5,709 nucleotides of DNA from assembly GCA_937927875.1 (NCBI GenBank), contig CALEYV010000152.1:1-5709 (forward strand), read 5' to 3'. This DNA comes from an uncultured Actinomycetes bacterium (GTDB lineage Bacteria > Actinomycetota > Acidimicrobiia > IMCC26256 > PALSA-555). The position numbers and the translations under genes are program-made. The notes beneath the pieces are model-generated. The model did no database searches. It worked only from the letters and a program-made list of their open reading frames with translations, and had not been told where the DNA came from. Below are positions 1 through 5,709 of this stretch, piece by piece. Within the stretch, counting starts at the first letter, position 1; every line of letters begins with the position of its first letter.

Positions 1-1
1 C

Positions 2-409
2 TACGACGAACTGTCGACCCGGGCCCACGAGACGGCCGGCGTGCACTGGGTCGGCCCCCGCGACGACGTGGCGGACCTGCTCGCCGACCTCGACCTGTTC
101 GTGCTGCCGTCGACGGAGCCCGAGCCGTACGGGCTCGTGCTCGTGGAGGCGCTGATGAGCGGCGTCCCCGTCGTCGCCACCGACGCCGGCGGGCCACCCG
201 AGATCCTCGACGACGCCGAGCCCGGAAGCGGGCGGCTGGTGGCACCGGCCGACGCGACCGAGCTCGCGGCCGGGATCACCGGTGCGCTCGACGGGGTGAT
301 CGCGACCAGCGGCGCCCGGCGGGCGGCTCGCCACCCGCGTCGGAAGCCCGAACCCGAGCGGTTCGCGGCCATCTTCCGCGACGTCGTCGACGACTGCACC
401 CGACGGTAG
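2..409 (+). CDS. Glycosyltransferase, GT-B fold (GT4/group 1 type), C-terminal fragment
   Basis: The reading frame is open from base 2 and ends at TAG 407-409, giving about 135 C-terminal residues; the start lies left of the window. The fragment matches the nucleotide-sugar-binding half of retaining group 1 glycosyltransferases. It has HWVGPRDDVADLLADLDLFVLPS, typical of the strand-loop before the donor site, then EPYGLVLVEAL with the E-x7-E pair at fragment residues 41 and 49, then SGVPVVATDAGGPPEILDD and LVAPADATELAAGI. In this family the E-x7-E glutamates contact the sugar donor. The enzyme would transfer a sugar from an activated nucleotide donor, probably at the cytoplasmic face of the membrane for glycolipid or polysaccharide synthesis, but donor and acceptor cannot be told from this piece. 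The tail ends in an Arg-rich stretch and EPERFAAIF, as is common near the C-terminal helix. About 280 bases separate it from egtA, so it is probably not part of that operon. The GTG at 41 is internal, not a start. Confidence 0.85.
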   Translation, partial: YDELSTRAHETAGVHWVGPRDDVADLLADLDLFVLPSTEPEPYGLVLVEALMSGVPVVATDAGGPPEILDDAEPGSGRLVAPADATELAAGITGALDGVIATSGARRAARHPRRKPEPERFAAIFRDVVDDCTRR

Positions 410-541
410 GAACGCCACACCCTCTGGGGTACCCTCGCTCCACCGGCCCGGAGGCCCCCGGCATGATCCGGATCGATCCCCCCACCTCAGCCCTGCCTTG
501 TCGCGGCGCCCGTCCGGCGCGGCCGCGGCCGGGTCGTGGCC

Positions 542-582
542 ACGAATCCCATCCATCCGACACCCGTTCCTCGTACGAATCC
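542..582 (+). repeat. Short direct repeat ACGAATCC, two copies 33 bases apart
   Basis: ACGAATCC occurs at 542-549 and again at 575-582, start to start 33 bases, about three helical turns, so both would face the same side of the DNA. The longer context is CACGAATCCCAT and TACGAATCCAT. The first copy overlaps the end of the palindrome CGTGGCCACG. The position, 26 to 66 bases before the small leader frame at 608, fits a regulator-binding site or promoter element. An eight-base repeat is short, and CACGAATCC also occurs by chance inside egtB at 2400-2408, so this is suggestive only. Confidence 0.25.
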
Positions 583-597
583 ATAGCCCGATCGATC

Positions 598-602
598 GGA
601 GA
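598..602 (+). promoter_or_regulatory. Shine-Dalgarno site for the 27-codon leader frame
   Basis: GGAGA ends five bases before the ATG at 608, a near-ideal match and spacing for 16S rRNA pairing. It is clearly stronger than anything before the egtA ATG at 691, where only a lone GGA at 680-682 is seen. This suggests ribosomes load here and reach egtA through the TAATG overlap. Confidence 0.5.
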
Positions 603-607
603 CCGCG

Positions 608-691
608 ATGCATGACGCGTTGACGCGGTACCTGTACCTCGCCTCGGTCCGCGACACGGACTGGGTCGCCGCGCACTTCGGATACCGGTAA
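608..691 (+). CDS. Putative 27-residue leader peptide or small protein, translationally coupled to egtA
   Basis: ATG 608 to TAA 689-691 encodes 27 residues beginning MHDALTRYLYLASVRDTD and ending WVAAHFGYR. I do not recognise a family. Evidence that it is translated: a GGAGA ribosome site at the right distance; an in-frame TAG at 584 just upstream, which leaves this ATG as the only sensible start; G/C at 17, 12 and 25 of 27 codons at positions 1, 2 and 3, the high-GC coding pattern; and a stop that overlaps the egtA start as TAATG. The peptide mixes aromatic residues (three Tyr, one Trp, one Phe) with charged residues, has no cysteine, and has no signal peptide or membrane segment. It has two histidines and no run of a regulatory amino acid, so classic attenuation is not obvious. 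It could be a leader that raises or gates egtA translation, a small accessory protein, or a chance frame. The function is unknown. Confidence 0.5.
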   Translation: MHDALTRYLYLASVRDTDWVAAHFGYR

Positions 692-1953
692 TGCCGGCCG
701 CCCTGCCCGTCCTGACCGAGGACCGAGCCCGCCAGATCGTCGGCGACTGCGGGTTCGGGAGCCCCCCGGCGGCGCCGAACGGAGCCGGTCGGGTCGGAGT
801 GGAGCTCGAATGGCTCGTCGTCCGGACCGACGACCACGATCGCCCAGTTGCGTTCGAGACCGTCCGGGACGTCGTCGACGCGCTGGGACCGTTGCCGGGC
901 GGCAGCCTCGTCACCTTCGAGCCCGGGGGCCAGGTCGAGCTGAGCTCGCCGGCGCTGCCCGGGCTCGACGCCTGCGAGCCGCTGCGCCGCGACTGCTCGG
1001 TGCTCGGGCAGGGCCTCCTCGAGGCCGGCGTCGGGCTGGTGGCGGTCGGGCTCGCGCCGGGTCCAGCGCCCAACCGGGTCGTCCGCAGCCCCCGCTACGA
1101 CGCGATGGAGGCCTACTTCGACGCCGACGGCGCGGCCGGGCGCACGATGATGCGCGGCACCGCTGCCATCCAAGTCAACGTCGACCTCGGCGGCGCGGGC
1201 GAGGCCGAGCGCCGGTGGCGGCTGGCCCACGACCTCGGGCCCGTCCTCGCCGCGGCGTTCGCCAACTCGCCGCTGTCGCACGGCGTGCCCACCGGCTGGC
1301 GCTCGAGCCGCCTTGCGGTGTGGTTCGACGTCGACCCCGGCCGCAGCGCGCCGGTCGTGAGCGCGGCGCCCGGGCCCCGCGCCTGGGCCGACTACGCGCT
1401 GGCGGCCCGCGTGATGCTCGTCCGCTGCTCCGAAGACGAGCACCGGCCGCTGAAGGAGGACCTCGCCTTCTCGGACTGGATCACCGACGGCCACGAGCTC
1501 GGCTGGCCGACGCCCGAGGACCTCGAGTACCACCTCACGACCCTCTTCCCGCCCGTCCGCCCCCGCCGGTGGCTCGAGCTGCGGATGATCGACGCCCTCC
1601 CCGACCCGTGGTGGCAGGTGGCGGTCGCGGTGTCGTCGACGCTGCTCACCGACCCCGACCTCGGCGACCGGGTGGCGGCGTCCGCCGCGCCGGTCCGGAA
1701 CCGCTGGCGCGACGCGGCGCGCCACGGGCTCACCGACCCCGACCTGCGCCGCGCCGCGTGCGACTGCTTCGCGGCCGCGCTGGAGGCACTCCGCGCCCGG
1801 GGGGGCGACGCGGCCACGATCGACGCCACCGCGGCGTACGCCGACCGCTACGTCGCGCGGGGCCGCTGTCCGGCCGACGACCGGCTCGACGCCTGGACCC
1901 GGGACGGCGTCGTCGTGCCCGAGCCCGAAGGCGGCAACGGCTCGTGGATCTGA
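691..1953 (+). CDS. egtA: Glutamate-cysteine ligase EgtA (ergothioneine pathway)
   Basis: This 420-residue protein is an ATP-dependent ligase of the GCS2-type carboxylate-amine ligase family that joins L-glutamate and L-cysteine into gamma-glutamylcysteine, the sulfur donor used by EgtB. Visible family motifs are VGVELEWLVV at residues 35-44 (the acidic metal/ATP-binding start of the fold), TFEPGGQVELSS at 75-86, MMRGTAAIQVNVD at 153-165 and WLELRMIDALPDPWW at 294-308. Length and motif order fit actinobacterial EgtA. The start at ATG 691 is the first ATG after an in-frame stop at 613-615 and puts the usual short N-terminal lead before the first motif. It has only a weak ribosome site (GGA 680-682) but overlaps the stop of the preceding 27-codon frame, so translation is probably coupled. 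Its 3' end overlaps egtB by 10 bases. Without the downstream egt genes it could be called only a GCS2-family ligase, so the specific name rests largely on context. Confidence 0.93.
   Translation: MPAALPVLTEDRARQIVGDCGFGSPPAAPNGAGRVGVELEWLVVRTDDHDRPVAFETVRDVVDALGPLPGGSLVTFEPGGQVELSSPALPGLDACEPLRRDCSVLGQGLLEAGVGLVAVGLAPGPAPNRVVRSPRYDAMEAYFDADGAAGRTMMRGTAAIQVNVDLGGAGEAERRWRLAHDLGPVLAAAFANSPLSHGVPTGWRSSRLAVWFDVDPGRSAPVVSAAPGPRAWADYALAARVMLVRCSEDEHRPLKEDLAFSDWITDGHELGWPTPEDLEYHLTTLFPPVRPRRWLELRMIDALPDPWWQVAVAVSSTLLTDPDLGDRVAASAAPVRNRWRDAARHGLTDPDLRRAACDCFAAALEALRARGGDAATIDATAAYADRYVARGRCPADDRLDAWTRDGVVVPEPEGGNGSWI
1927..1931 (+). promoter_or_regulatory. Possible ribosome site for egtB inside the egtA 3' end
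   Basis: GAAGG lies 12 bases before the GTG at 1944, a rather long spacing. It is the only purine-rich candidate and helps pick GTG 1944 as the egtB start. Coupling to egtA termination at 1951-1953 may matter more than this site. Confidence 0.3.
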
Positions 1954-3245
1954 AGGCGCTCACCGCCGAGCACCTCGAGCACGCCCGGGACCGGACGTGG
2001 TCGCTGCTGGCACCGCTCGACGACGACGAGCTGCGCCGGCAGGTCTCACCGCTCATGTCGCCGCTGTGCTGGGACCTCGCGCACATCGGCCATTACGAGG
2101 AGCTGTGGCTGCTGCGCGCCCTGGTCGACGCGGCGCCGACCGAGCCTCGGTACGACGACCTCTACGACGCCTTCAAGCACCCGCGGCGCGAGCGGTCCGG
2201 CCTGCCGATCCTCGACCCCGCCGGCGCCCGCTGCTACGTCGGCGACGTGCGGTCGCGGGTCCTCGACGCGCTCGACCGCGTCGACCTCGACGACGGCCCG
2301 CTGCGCCACGACGCGTTCGTCTACGGGATGGTGATCCAGCACGAGCACCAGCATCAAGAGACGATGCTGGCGACGGTGGACCTCCTCGATCGCCCGTATC
2401 ACGAATCCAACGGGCGCCACCCCGCCGCTCCGACGCCGCGCCCCGCGGCGCGGTCCGACGACGCCGTGGTGACCCTCCCTGGCGGGCGGTTCACGATGGG
2501 CACCGACGCCGAGCCGTGGGCGTACGACAACGAGCGACCCGCCCACCTGGTGGACGTTGCCCCGTTCCAGATCGACGTCACGCCGGTGACGACCGCTGCG
2601 TACCGCGCCTTCGTCGAGGCAGGCGGCTACGACGACGAGCGCCTCTGGTCGAGCCCGGGCTGGGCGTGGCGCCACGCCGCCGGCTTGGAGCACCCGCAGG
2701 GCTGGCGCCGGGAGGGCGACGGGGCGTGGAGCCTCCGGCGCTTCGGCCAGCGCGTCGACCTGCCCGCTGACGAGCCGGTCGAGCACGTCTGCTGCCACGA
2801 GGCAGAGGCGTTCGCCCGGTGGGCGGGCAAGCGCCTGCCGACCGAGGCCGAGTGGGAGTACGCCGCCTCGTGGGCGCCCGACGGCCCGAAGCGCCGCTAC
2901 CCCTGGGGCGACGAGGACCCGACCCCGGAGCGGGTCAGCCTGGGCCGGCTCGAGCTCGGCCCCGCGCCCGTCGGCGCGCGTCCGGGCGGCGCCAGCCCGC
3001 TCGGCGTCCTGGCCCTGGTCGGCCACGTGTGGGAGTGGACGGCGAGCTGCTTCGACGGGTACCCCGGGTTCCGGTCGTTCCCCTATCGCGAGTACTCCGA
3101 GGTGTTCTTCGGCGACGACTACCGCGTGCTGCGCGGCGGCTCCTGGGCCACCCACCCGGTCGCGTGCCGCACGACGTTTCGCAACTGGGACTTCCCGATC
3201 CGCCGCCAGATCTTCTGCGGCTTCCGCTGCGCCCGCGACGCCTGA
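1944..3245 (+). CDS. egtB: Hercynine oxygenase EgtB (gamma-glutamyl hercynylcysteine sulfoxide synthase)
   Basis: This 433-residue non-haem Fe(II) enzyme uses O2 to form the C-S bond between hercynine and gamma-glutamylcysteine, giving the sulfoxide. The N-terminal half (about 5-145) is a DinB-like helical domain: MSPLCWDLAHIGHYEELW holds His47, and QHEHQHQETM holds His133 and His137, matching the three iron-binding histidines of known EgtB. From about 173 comes a formylglycine-generating-enzyme/sulfatase-modifying domain: LPGGRFTMG (178-186), RLPTEAEWEYA from 297, GHVWEWTAS from 360, RVLRGGSW (394-401) and NWDFPIRRQIFCGFR near the end. Asp416 and Arg420 fall where, from memory, the structurally studied mycobacterial EgtB binds gamma-glutamylcysteine. 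Tyr381 and Tyr384 in FPYREYS are candidates for the catalytic tyrosine, but I cannot align them securely. The open frame extends far upstream inside egtA as Arg-rich nonsense. GTG 1944 fits the family's N-terminus and overlaps the egtA stop by 10 bases. Confidence 0.95.
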   Translation: MDLKALTAEHLEHARDRTWSLLAPLDDDELRRQVSPLMSPLCWDLAHIGHYEELWLLRALVDAAPTEPRYDDLYDAFKHPRRERSGLPILDPAGARCYVGDVRSRVLDALDRVDLDDGPLRHDAFVYGMVIQHEHQHQETMLATVDLLDRPYHESNGRHPAAPTPRPAARSDDAVVTLPGGRFTMGTDAEPWAYDNERPAHLVDVAPFQIDVTPVTTAAYRAFVEAGGYDDERLWSSPGWAWRHAAGLEHPQGWRREGDGAWSLRRFGQRVDLPADEPVEHVCCHEAEAFARWAGKRLPTEAEWEYAASWAPDGPKRRYPWGDEDPTPERVSLGRLELGPAPVGARPGGASPLGVLALVGHVWEWTASCFDGYPGFRSFPYREYSEVFFGDDYRVLRGGSWATHPVACRTTFRNWDFPIRRQIFCGFRCARDA

Positions 3246-3247
3246 CC

Positions 3248-3988
3248 GTGTGCCGCCACCTCGCCTACCTCGGCCCGCCGGTTCGACTGCGCTCCCTCGT
3301 GCTCGACGCGCCGCACGGGCTCGTCGAGCAGGCCCGCCGTCCCAAGCTGCAGACCAGCGGGCACGCCAACCCCGACGGCTACGGCGTCGCCTGGTACGAG
3401 CCGGGCCGCTCGACGCCCCGCCGCCATCGCTCCCCGAACCCGATCTGGGACGACCACGAGCTCCCGGGCCTGGCCGAGCGGGTCGACGCCCGCGCCCTCG
3501 TCGGCGCGGTCCGGCTCGCCTCTCCCGGGTCGCCGGTCGAAGAGACCGGCAACGCCCCCTTCGTCGCCGAGCAGTTCGCGTGGTCCCTGAACGGGGTCGT
3601 CGACGGCTGGCACAACGGCGTCGGCGACGAGCTGCGCCGCCGCGTGTCGCCCCGCCGGGCGGCCGGGATCACCGGCGTCACCGACGGCGAGGCGCTGTTC
3701 GCGCTGGCGCTCGACGGCCTGGACGAAGGCGCCGAGCTGGCCGACGCGCTGGCGAACGTGGTGGCGCACGTCGGTGCCCGCACCACCGGCCGGCTCAACG
3801 TGCTGCTCACCGACGGCCAGGACCTCGTCGCCACCGCGTACGGCAACTCGCTGTTCGTCCGGGACGACGCCGAGTCGGTGGTGGTGGCGTCCGAGCCGCT
3901 GGACGACGACCGGCGCTGGACCCGAGTCCCCGACCGCAGCCTCGTGACCGCCGACCTCCGGGACGGCATCACGACCCGCCCCCTGTGA
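3248..3988 (+). CDS. egtC: Gamma-glutamyl-hercynylcysteine sulfoxide hydrolase EgtC
   Basis: This 246-residue class II (Ntn) glutamine amidotransferase-like hydrolase removes the gamma-glutamyl group from the EgtB product, leaving hercynylcysteine sulfoxide. The start GTG 3248 is immediately followed by a TGC codon, giving MCRHLAYLG, so removal of Met exposes Cys2 as the catalytic N-terminal nucleophile. This fixes the start despite the lack of a ribosome site. Further motifs are NPDGYGVAWY with Asp43, AVRLASPG with Arg89, ETGNAPF with Asn102, SLNGVVDGW with oxyanion-type Asn115-Gly116, and GVTDGEALF with Asp146. The usual class II HNG reads LNG here. Length is close to known EgtC. It begins two bases after the egtB stop, so it depends on translational coupling. 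No signal peptide is visible; the protein is cytoplasmic. Confidence 0.93.
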   Translation: MCRHLAYLGPPVRLRSLVLDAPHGLVEQARRPKLQTSGHANPDGYGVAWYEPGRSTPRRHRSPNPIWDDHELPGLAERVDARALVGAVRLASPGSPVEETGNAPFVAEQFAWSLNGVVDGWHNGVGDELRRRVSPRRAAGITGVTDGEALFALALDGLDEGAELADALANVVAHVGARTTGRLNVLLTDGQDLVATAYGNSLFVRDDAESVVVASEPLDDDRRWTRVPDRSLVTADLRDGITTRPL

Positions 3989-4007
3989 CCGGCCGCGGCG
4001 ACGACGC

Positions 4008-4012
4008 GAGGA
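4008..4012 (+). promoter_or_regulatory. Ribosome-binding site for egtD
   Basis: GAGGA lies four bases before the ATG at 4017, inside the 28-base egtC-egtD gap. It is the clearest Shine-Dalgarno sequence within the five-gene block and supports ATG 4017 over the adjacent GTG at 4020. It suggests egtD is initiated independently of egtC. Confidence 0.6.
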
Positions 4013-4016
4013 CCCG

Positions 4017-5000
4017 ATGGTGACCACCGACGCCGCCGAGGTCCGCGTCGACGTCCACCTGACGCCCGGCGCGATCGCGGCCGCGCTGGCCGAGGACGTT
4101 CGGGCCGGGCTCGCCGCGACGCCGAAGGAGCTGCCGCCGAAGTGGTTCTACGACGACCGGGGGTCGGAGCTCTTCGACGCCATCACCCGGCTCCCCGAGT
4201 ACTACCCGACCCGCGCCGAGCGCGCCGTGCTGACCGCCCGGGCCGCGACGATCGCCGCTGACACGAGGGCGGACACGCTCGTCGAGCTCGGGTCGGGGAC
4301 GTCGGAGAAGACCCGGCTCCTGCTCGACGCGCTGACCGAGGCGGGGACGCTGCGCCGCTTCAGCCCCTTCGACGTCAGCGAGGCGACGCTGCGCAACGCC
4401 TCGACCGCGATCTCGGACGAGTACGGCGTCTCGGTGCACGCGGTGGTCGGCGACTTCGAACGCCACCTCGACCAGCTGCCGACCGGCGGCCGGCGGCTCG
4501 TCGCCTTCCTCGGCGGCACGATCGGCAACCTGGCACCAACCGCCCGGGCCGCCTTCCTCGCCGAGCTGGCCCGGGGCCTCGGCCCCGACGACGCCCTGCT
4601 CCTCGGCACCGACCTCGTGAAGGATCGCCAGCGGCTCGAGGCCGCCTACGACGACTCGGCCGGCGTCACGGCCGAGTTCAACCGGAACGTCCTGCACGTG
4701 ATCAACGACGCGCTCAACGCCGACTTCGCGCCGGATCGCTTCGACCACGTGGCGCGCTGGGACCCGGACGCGGCGTGGATCGAGATGCGCCTGCGAGCGC
4801 GCGACGCCCAGCAGGTCGAGATCCCCGGCGTCGGGATGACCGTCCGCTTCGACGCGGGCGAGGAGCTGCGCACCGAGATCAGCGCCAAGTTCACGCGCGA
4901 GCGCGTCGAGGCCGAGCTGGCCGCGGTCGGGCTCGGGCTCCGCCGCTGGTGGACCGACCCGACGGGGGACTTCGGCGTGTCGCTGTCCACGCCGGCATGA
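4017..5000 (+). CDS. egtD: L-histidine N-alpha-methyltransferase EgtD
   Basis: This 327-residue SAM-dependent methyltransferase (DUF2260/EgtD family) adds three methyl groups to the alpha-amine of histidine to make hercynine, the committed step of ergothioneine synthesis. PPKWFYDDRGSELFDAITRL and then PEYYPTRAE (residues 40-68) are hallmark sequences, with Tyr45 and Tyr62 corresponding to histidine-pocket tyrosines. LVELGSGTSEKTRLLL (88-103) is the SAM-binding loop. FLGGTIGNLAP carries Asn171, the likely counterpart of the imidazole-binding Asn166 of the Mycobacterium smegmatis enzyme. RTEISAKF carries Glu287 and Ser289, matching its Glu282/Ser284 pair with the same five-residue shift (numbering recalled, not computed). 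The length is a few residues more than that enzyme, at the N-terminus. With Glu and Ser intact, histidine rather than another amino acid is the expected substrate. The stop overlaps the egtE start as ATGA. Confidence 0.96.
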   Translation: MVTTDAAEVRVDVHLTPGAIAAALAEDVRAGLAATPKELPPKWFYDDRGSELFDAITRLPEYYPTRAERAVLTARAATIAADTRADTLVELGSGTSEKTRLLLDALTEAGTLRRFSPFDVSEATLRNASTAISDEYGVSVHAVVGDFERHLDQLPTGGRRLVAFLGGTIGNLAPTARAAFLAELARGLGPDDALLLGTDLVKDRQRLEAAYDDSAGVTAEFNRNVLHVINDALNADFAPDRFDHVARWDPDAAWIEMRLRARDAQQVEIPGVGMTVRFDAGEELRTEISAKFTRERVEAELAAVGLGLRRWWTDPTGDFGVSLSTPA

Positions 5001-5709
5001 CGGCGCTGCCCGGCGAGGAGCTGGGCGCGGCCTGGCGGGCGGCGCTGGCCGACCACCGCGTGGTGCCGCTCGACGCCGCCGGGTGCGCCTGCCCGTCGCA
5101 GGCCGTGCTCGACGCGACCGTGGCCCACCTGCGCCGCGAGGCGCAGGTGGGCGGGTACGCCGCCGAGGCCGAGGTGGCGCCGGTGCTCGAGCGGGTGCGG
5201 GCCCGCCTCGGCGAGCTGGTCGGGCTCGACGCCGCCGCGGTCGTGCTGGCCCCGAACGCGACGGTGGCGTTCACCACGCTGCTCGCCGCGTGGCCGCTCC
5301 CCGGGTCGGCCCGCGTCGCCACGCTCGCCAGCGAGTACGAGAGCAACCGGCTGGCGCTGCACGCCCTCGCCGAGCGGCACCAGATCGAGCTCGTCGCCCT
5401 ACCGACCGACGACGCGGGACGGCTCTGCCTCGACGGCGTCGAGGACTGCCTGCGGCGGGGCGTCGACCTCGTGACGTTCCCGGTCGTGGCGAGCCAGCGG
5501 GGGGTGGTGCAGCCGGCCGCCGACGCGGTCGCGCTCGCCCACCGGCACGGCGTCCGGATCCTGCTCGACGTCGCGCAGGCCGCCGGTCACGTGCCGCTGG
5601 CCTACATGGGCGCCGACGGCTACGTCGGGACGGCCCGCAAGTGGCTCCGGGGACCACGCGGCAGCGGCTGGCTGGCCGCCGCGCCGGCCGTCGCCGCCGC
5701 GCTCACCCC
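4997..5709 (+). CDS. egtE: Ergothioneine C-S lyase EgtE, PLP-dependent (3' end beyond window)
   Basis: ATG 4997 opens a frame that runs off the right edge; 237 residues are visible, roughly the first 60 percent of an expected protein of about 370-400. It is a class V aminotransferase-fold PLP enzyme (cysteine desulfurase-like) that cleaves hercynylcysteine sulfoxide into ergothioneine, pyruvate and ammonia. Visible landmarks are REAQVGGYAAEAE (47-59), VVLAPNATVAFTTLL (82-96), ASEYESNRLAL (111-121), ILLDVAQAAGHVPL (188-201) with PLP-binding Asp191 and Gln194, and GYVGTARKWLRGPRGSGWL with the Schiff-base lysine Lys215. Where IscS-type enzymes have a ring-stacking histidine, Tyr114 appears here. 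The start overlaps the egtD stop by four bases (ATGA) with no ribosome site, so translation relies on re-initiation after egtD. Alone it could be mistaken for a cysteine desulfurase or isopenicillin N epimerase homologue; the position after egtD supports EgtE. Confidence 0.9.
   Translation, partial: MTALPGEELGAAWRAALADHRVVPLDAAGCACPSQAVLDATVAHLRREAQVGGYAAEAEVAPVLERVRARLGELVGLDAAAVVLAPNATVAFTTLLAAWPLPGSARVATLASEYESNRLALHALAERHQIELVALPTDDAGRLCLDGVEDCLRRGVDLVTFPVVASQRGVVQPAADAVALAHRHGVRILLDVAQAAGHVPLAYMGADGYVGTARKWLRGPRGSGWLAAAPAVAAALT

Larger units (their letters stand above)
410..607. other. Intergenic region upstream of the ergothioneine operon, probable promoter region
   Basis: I see no convincing gene here. 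The stretch is the only sizeable gap in the window and must hold the promoter if the egt operon has its own. No good match to a sigma-70 type -10/-35 pair could be found by eye. It carries several short perfect palindromes: GGGTACCC at 427-434, GATCCGGATC at 465-474, GGCCGCGGCC at 521-530, CGTGGCCACG at 535-544, TCGTACGA at 571-578 and CGATCGATCG at 589-598. A 5-bp stem with a 5-base loop (506-510 with 516-520) is present without a following T-run. There is no recognisable intrinsic terminator for the upstream glycosyltransferase gene. Short palindromes are expected by chance in GC-rich DNA, so none is called an operator. Confidence 0.5.

Noticed and set aside
419..434. Possible terminator after the glycosyltransferase gene (ACCC-TCTG-GGGT, GGGTACCC)
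   Set aside because: The stem is only four base pairs and no T-run follows, so it does not support an intrinsic terminator call.
559..587. Possible -35/-10 promoter with CATAGC at 582-587
   Set aside because: CATAGC matches TATAAT at only half of its positions and the expected -35 place (GACACC) is not a match; too weak to annotate.
487..1725. Long reverse-strand open frame (412 codons) opposite egtA
   Set aside because: It is Arg/Gly/Ala-rich with no recognisable motif and mirrors the high third-position GC of egtA; such antisense frames are usual in GC-rich genomes.
810..1943. Upstream extension of the egtB frame through egtA
   Set aside because: The translation is Arg/Pro-rich nonsense out of frame with EgtA, and the EgtB family sequence begins only at about 1944.
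2046..3155. Long reverse-strand open frame (369 codons) opposite egtB
   Set aside because: It has low-complexity composition, no domain, and lies wholly antisense to a well-supported gene.
2819..3247. Upstream extension of the egtC frame into egtB
   Set aside because: EgtC needs Cys at position 2 after Met; GTG-TGC at 3248 provides this and the upstream residues are low-complexity shadow sequence.
3969..4748. Reverse-strand frame opposite egtD
   Set aside because: It has no motif or ribosome site and is antisense to a highly conserved methyltransferase.

Overview
The window is a stretch of very GC-rich DNA with strong G/C preference at third codon positions and some GTG starts, which suggests a high-GC actinomycete. 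I cannot place it more precisely, although an origin outside Mycobacterium (for example an acidimicrobial lineage) is possible. All convincing genes are on the + strand.

Layout: (1) 2-409 is the C-terminal end of a GT-B glycosyltransferase that enters from the left. (2) 410-607 is a non-coding gap with several short palindromes and one direct repeat, and it probably carries the promoter of what follows. (3) 608-691 is an unlisted 27-codon reading frame with its own Shine-Dalgarno sequence, whose TAA stop overlaps the ATG of the next gene (TAATG). (4) 691-5709 is a compact ergothioneine operon in the order egtA, egtB, egtC, egtD, egtE, with the last gene cut by the window end.

The five Egt proteins make up the oxygen-dependent (mycobacterial-type) ergothioneine pathway. 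EgtA joins glutamate and cysteine. EgtD trimethylates histidine to hercynine. EgtB, a non-haem iron enzyme, uses O2 to join hercynine and gamma-glutamylcysteine into a sulfoxide. EgtC removes the glutamate. EgtE, a PLP enzyme, cleaves the C-S bond to give ergothioneine. The junctions are tight: a 10-nt overlap A/B, a 2-nt gap B/C, a 28-nt gap C/D with a clear ribosome site, and a 4-nt ATGA overlap D/E. This indicates one transcript with extensive translational coupling.

The pathway itself is known. The item most worth a second look is the 27-residue leader frame before egtA. It shows the position-specific GC pattern of a real actinobacterial gene (17/27, 12/27 and 25/27 G/C at codon positions 1, 2 and 3), has a good ribosome site, and is fused by overlap to an egtA start that has only a weak site of its own. 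It may be a regulatory leader peptide or an undescribed small protein of the ergothioneine operon.
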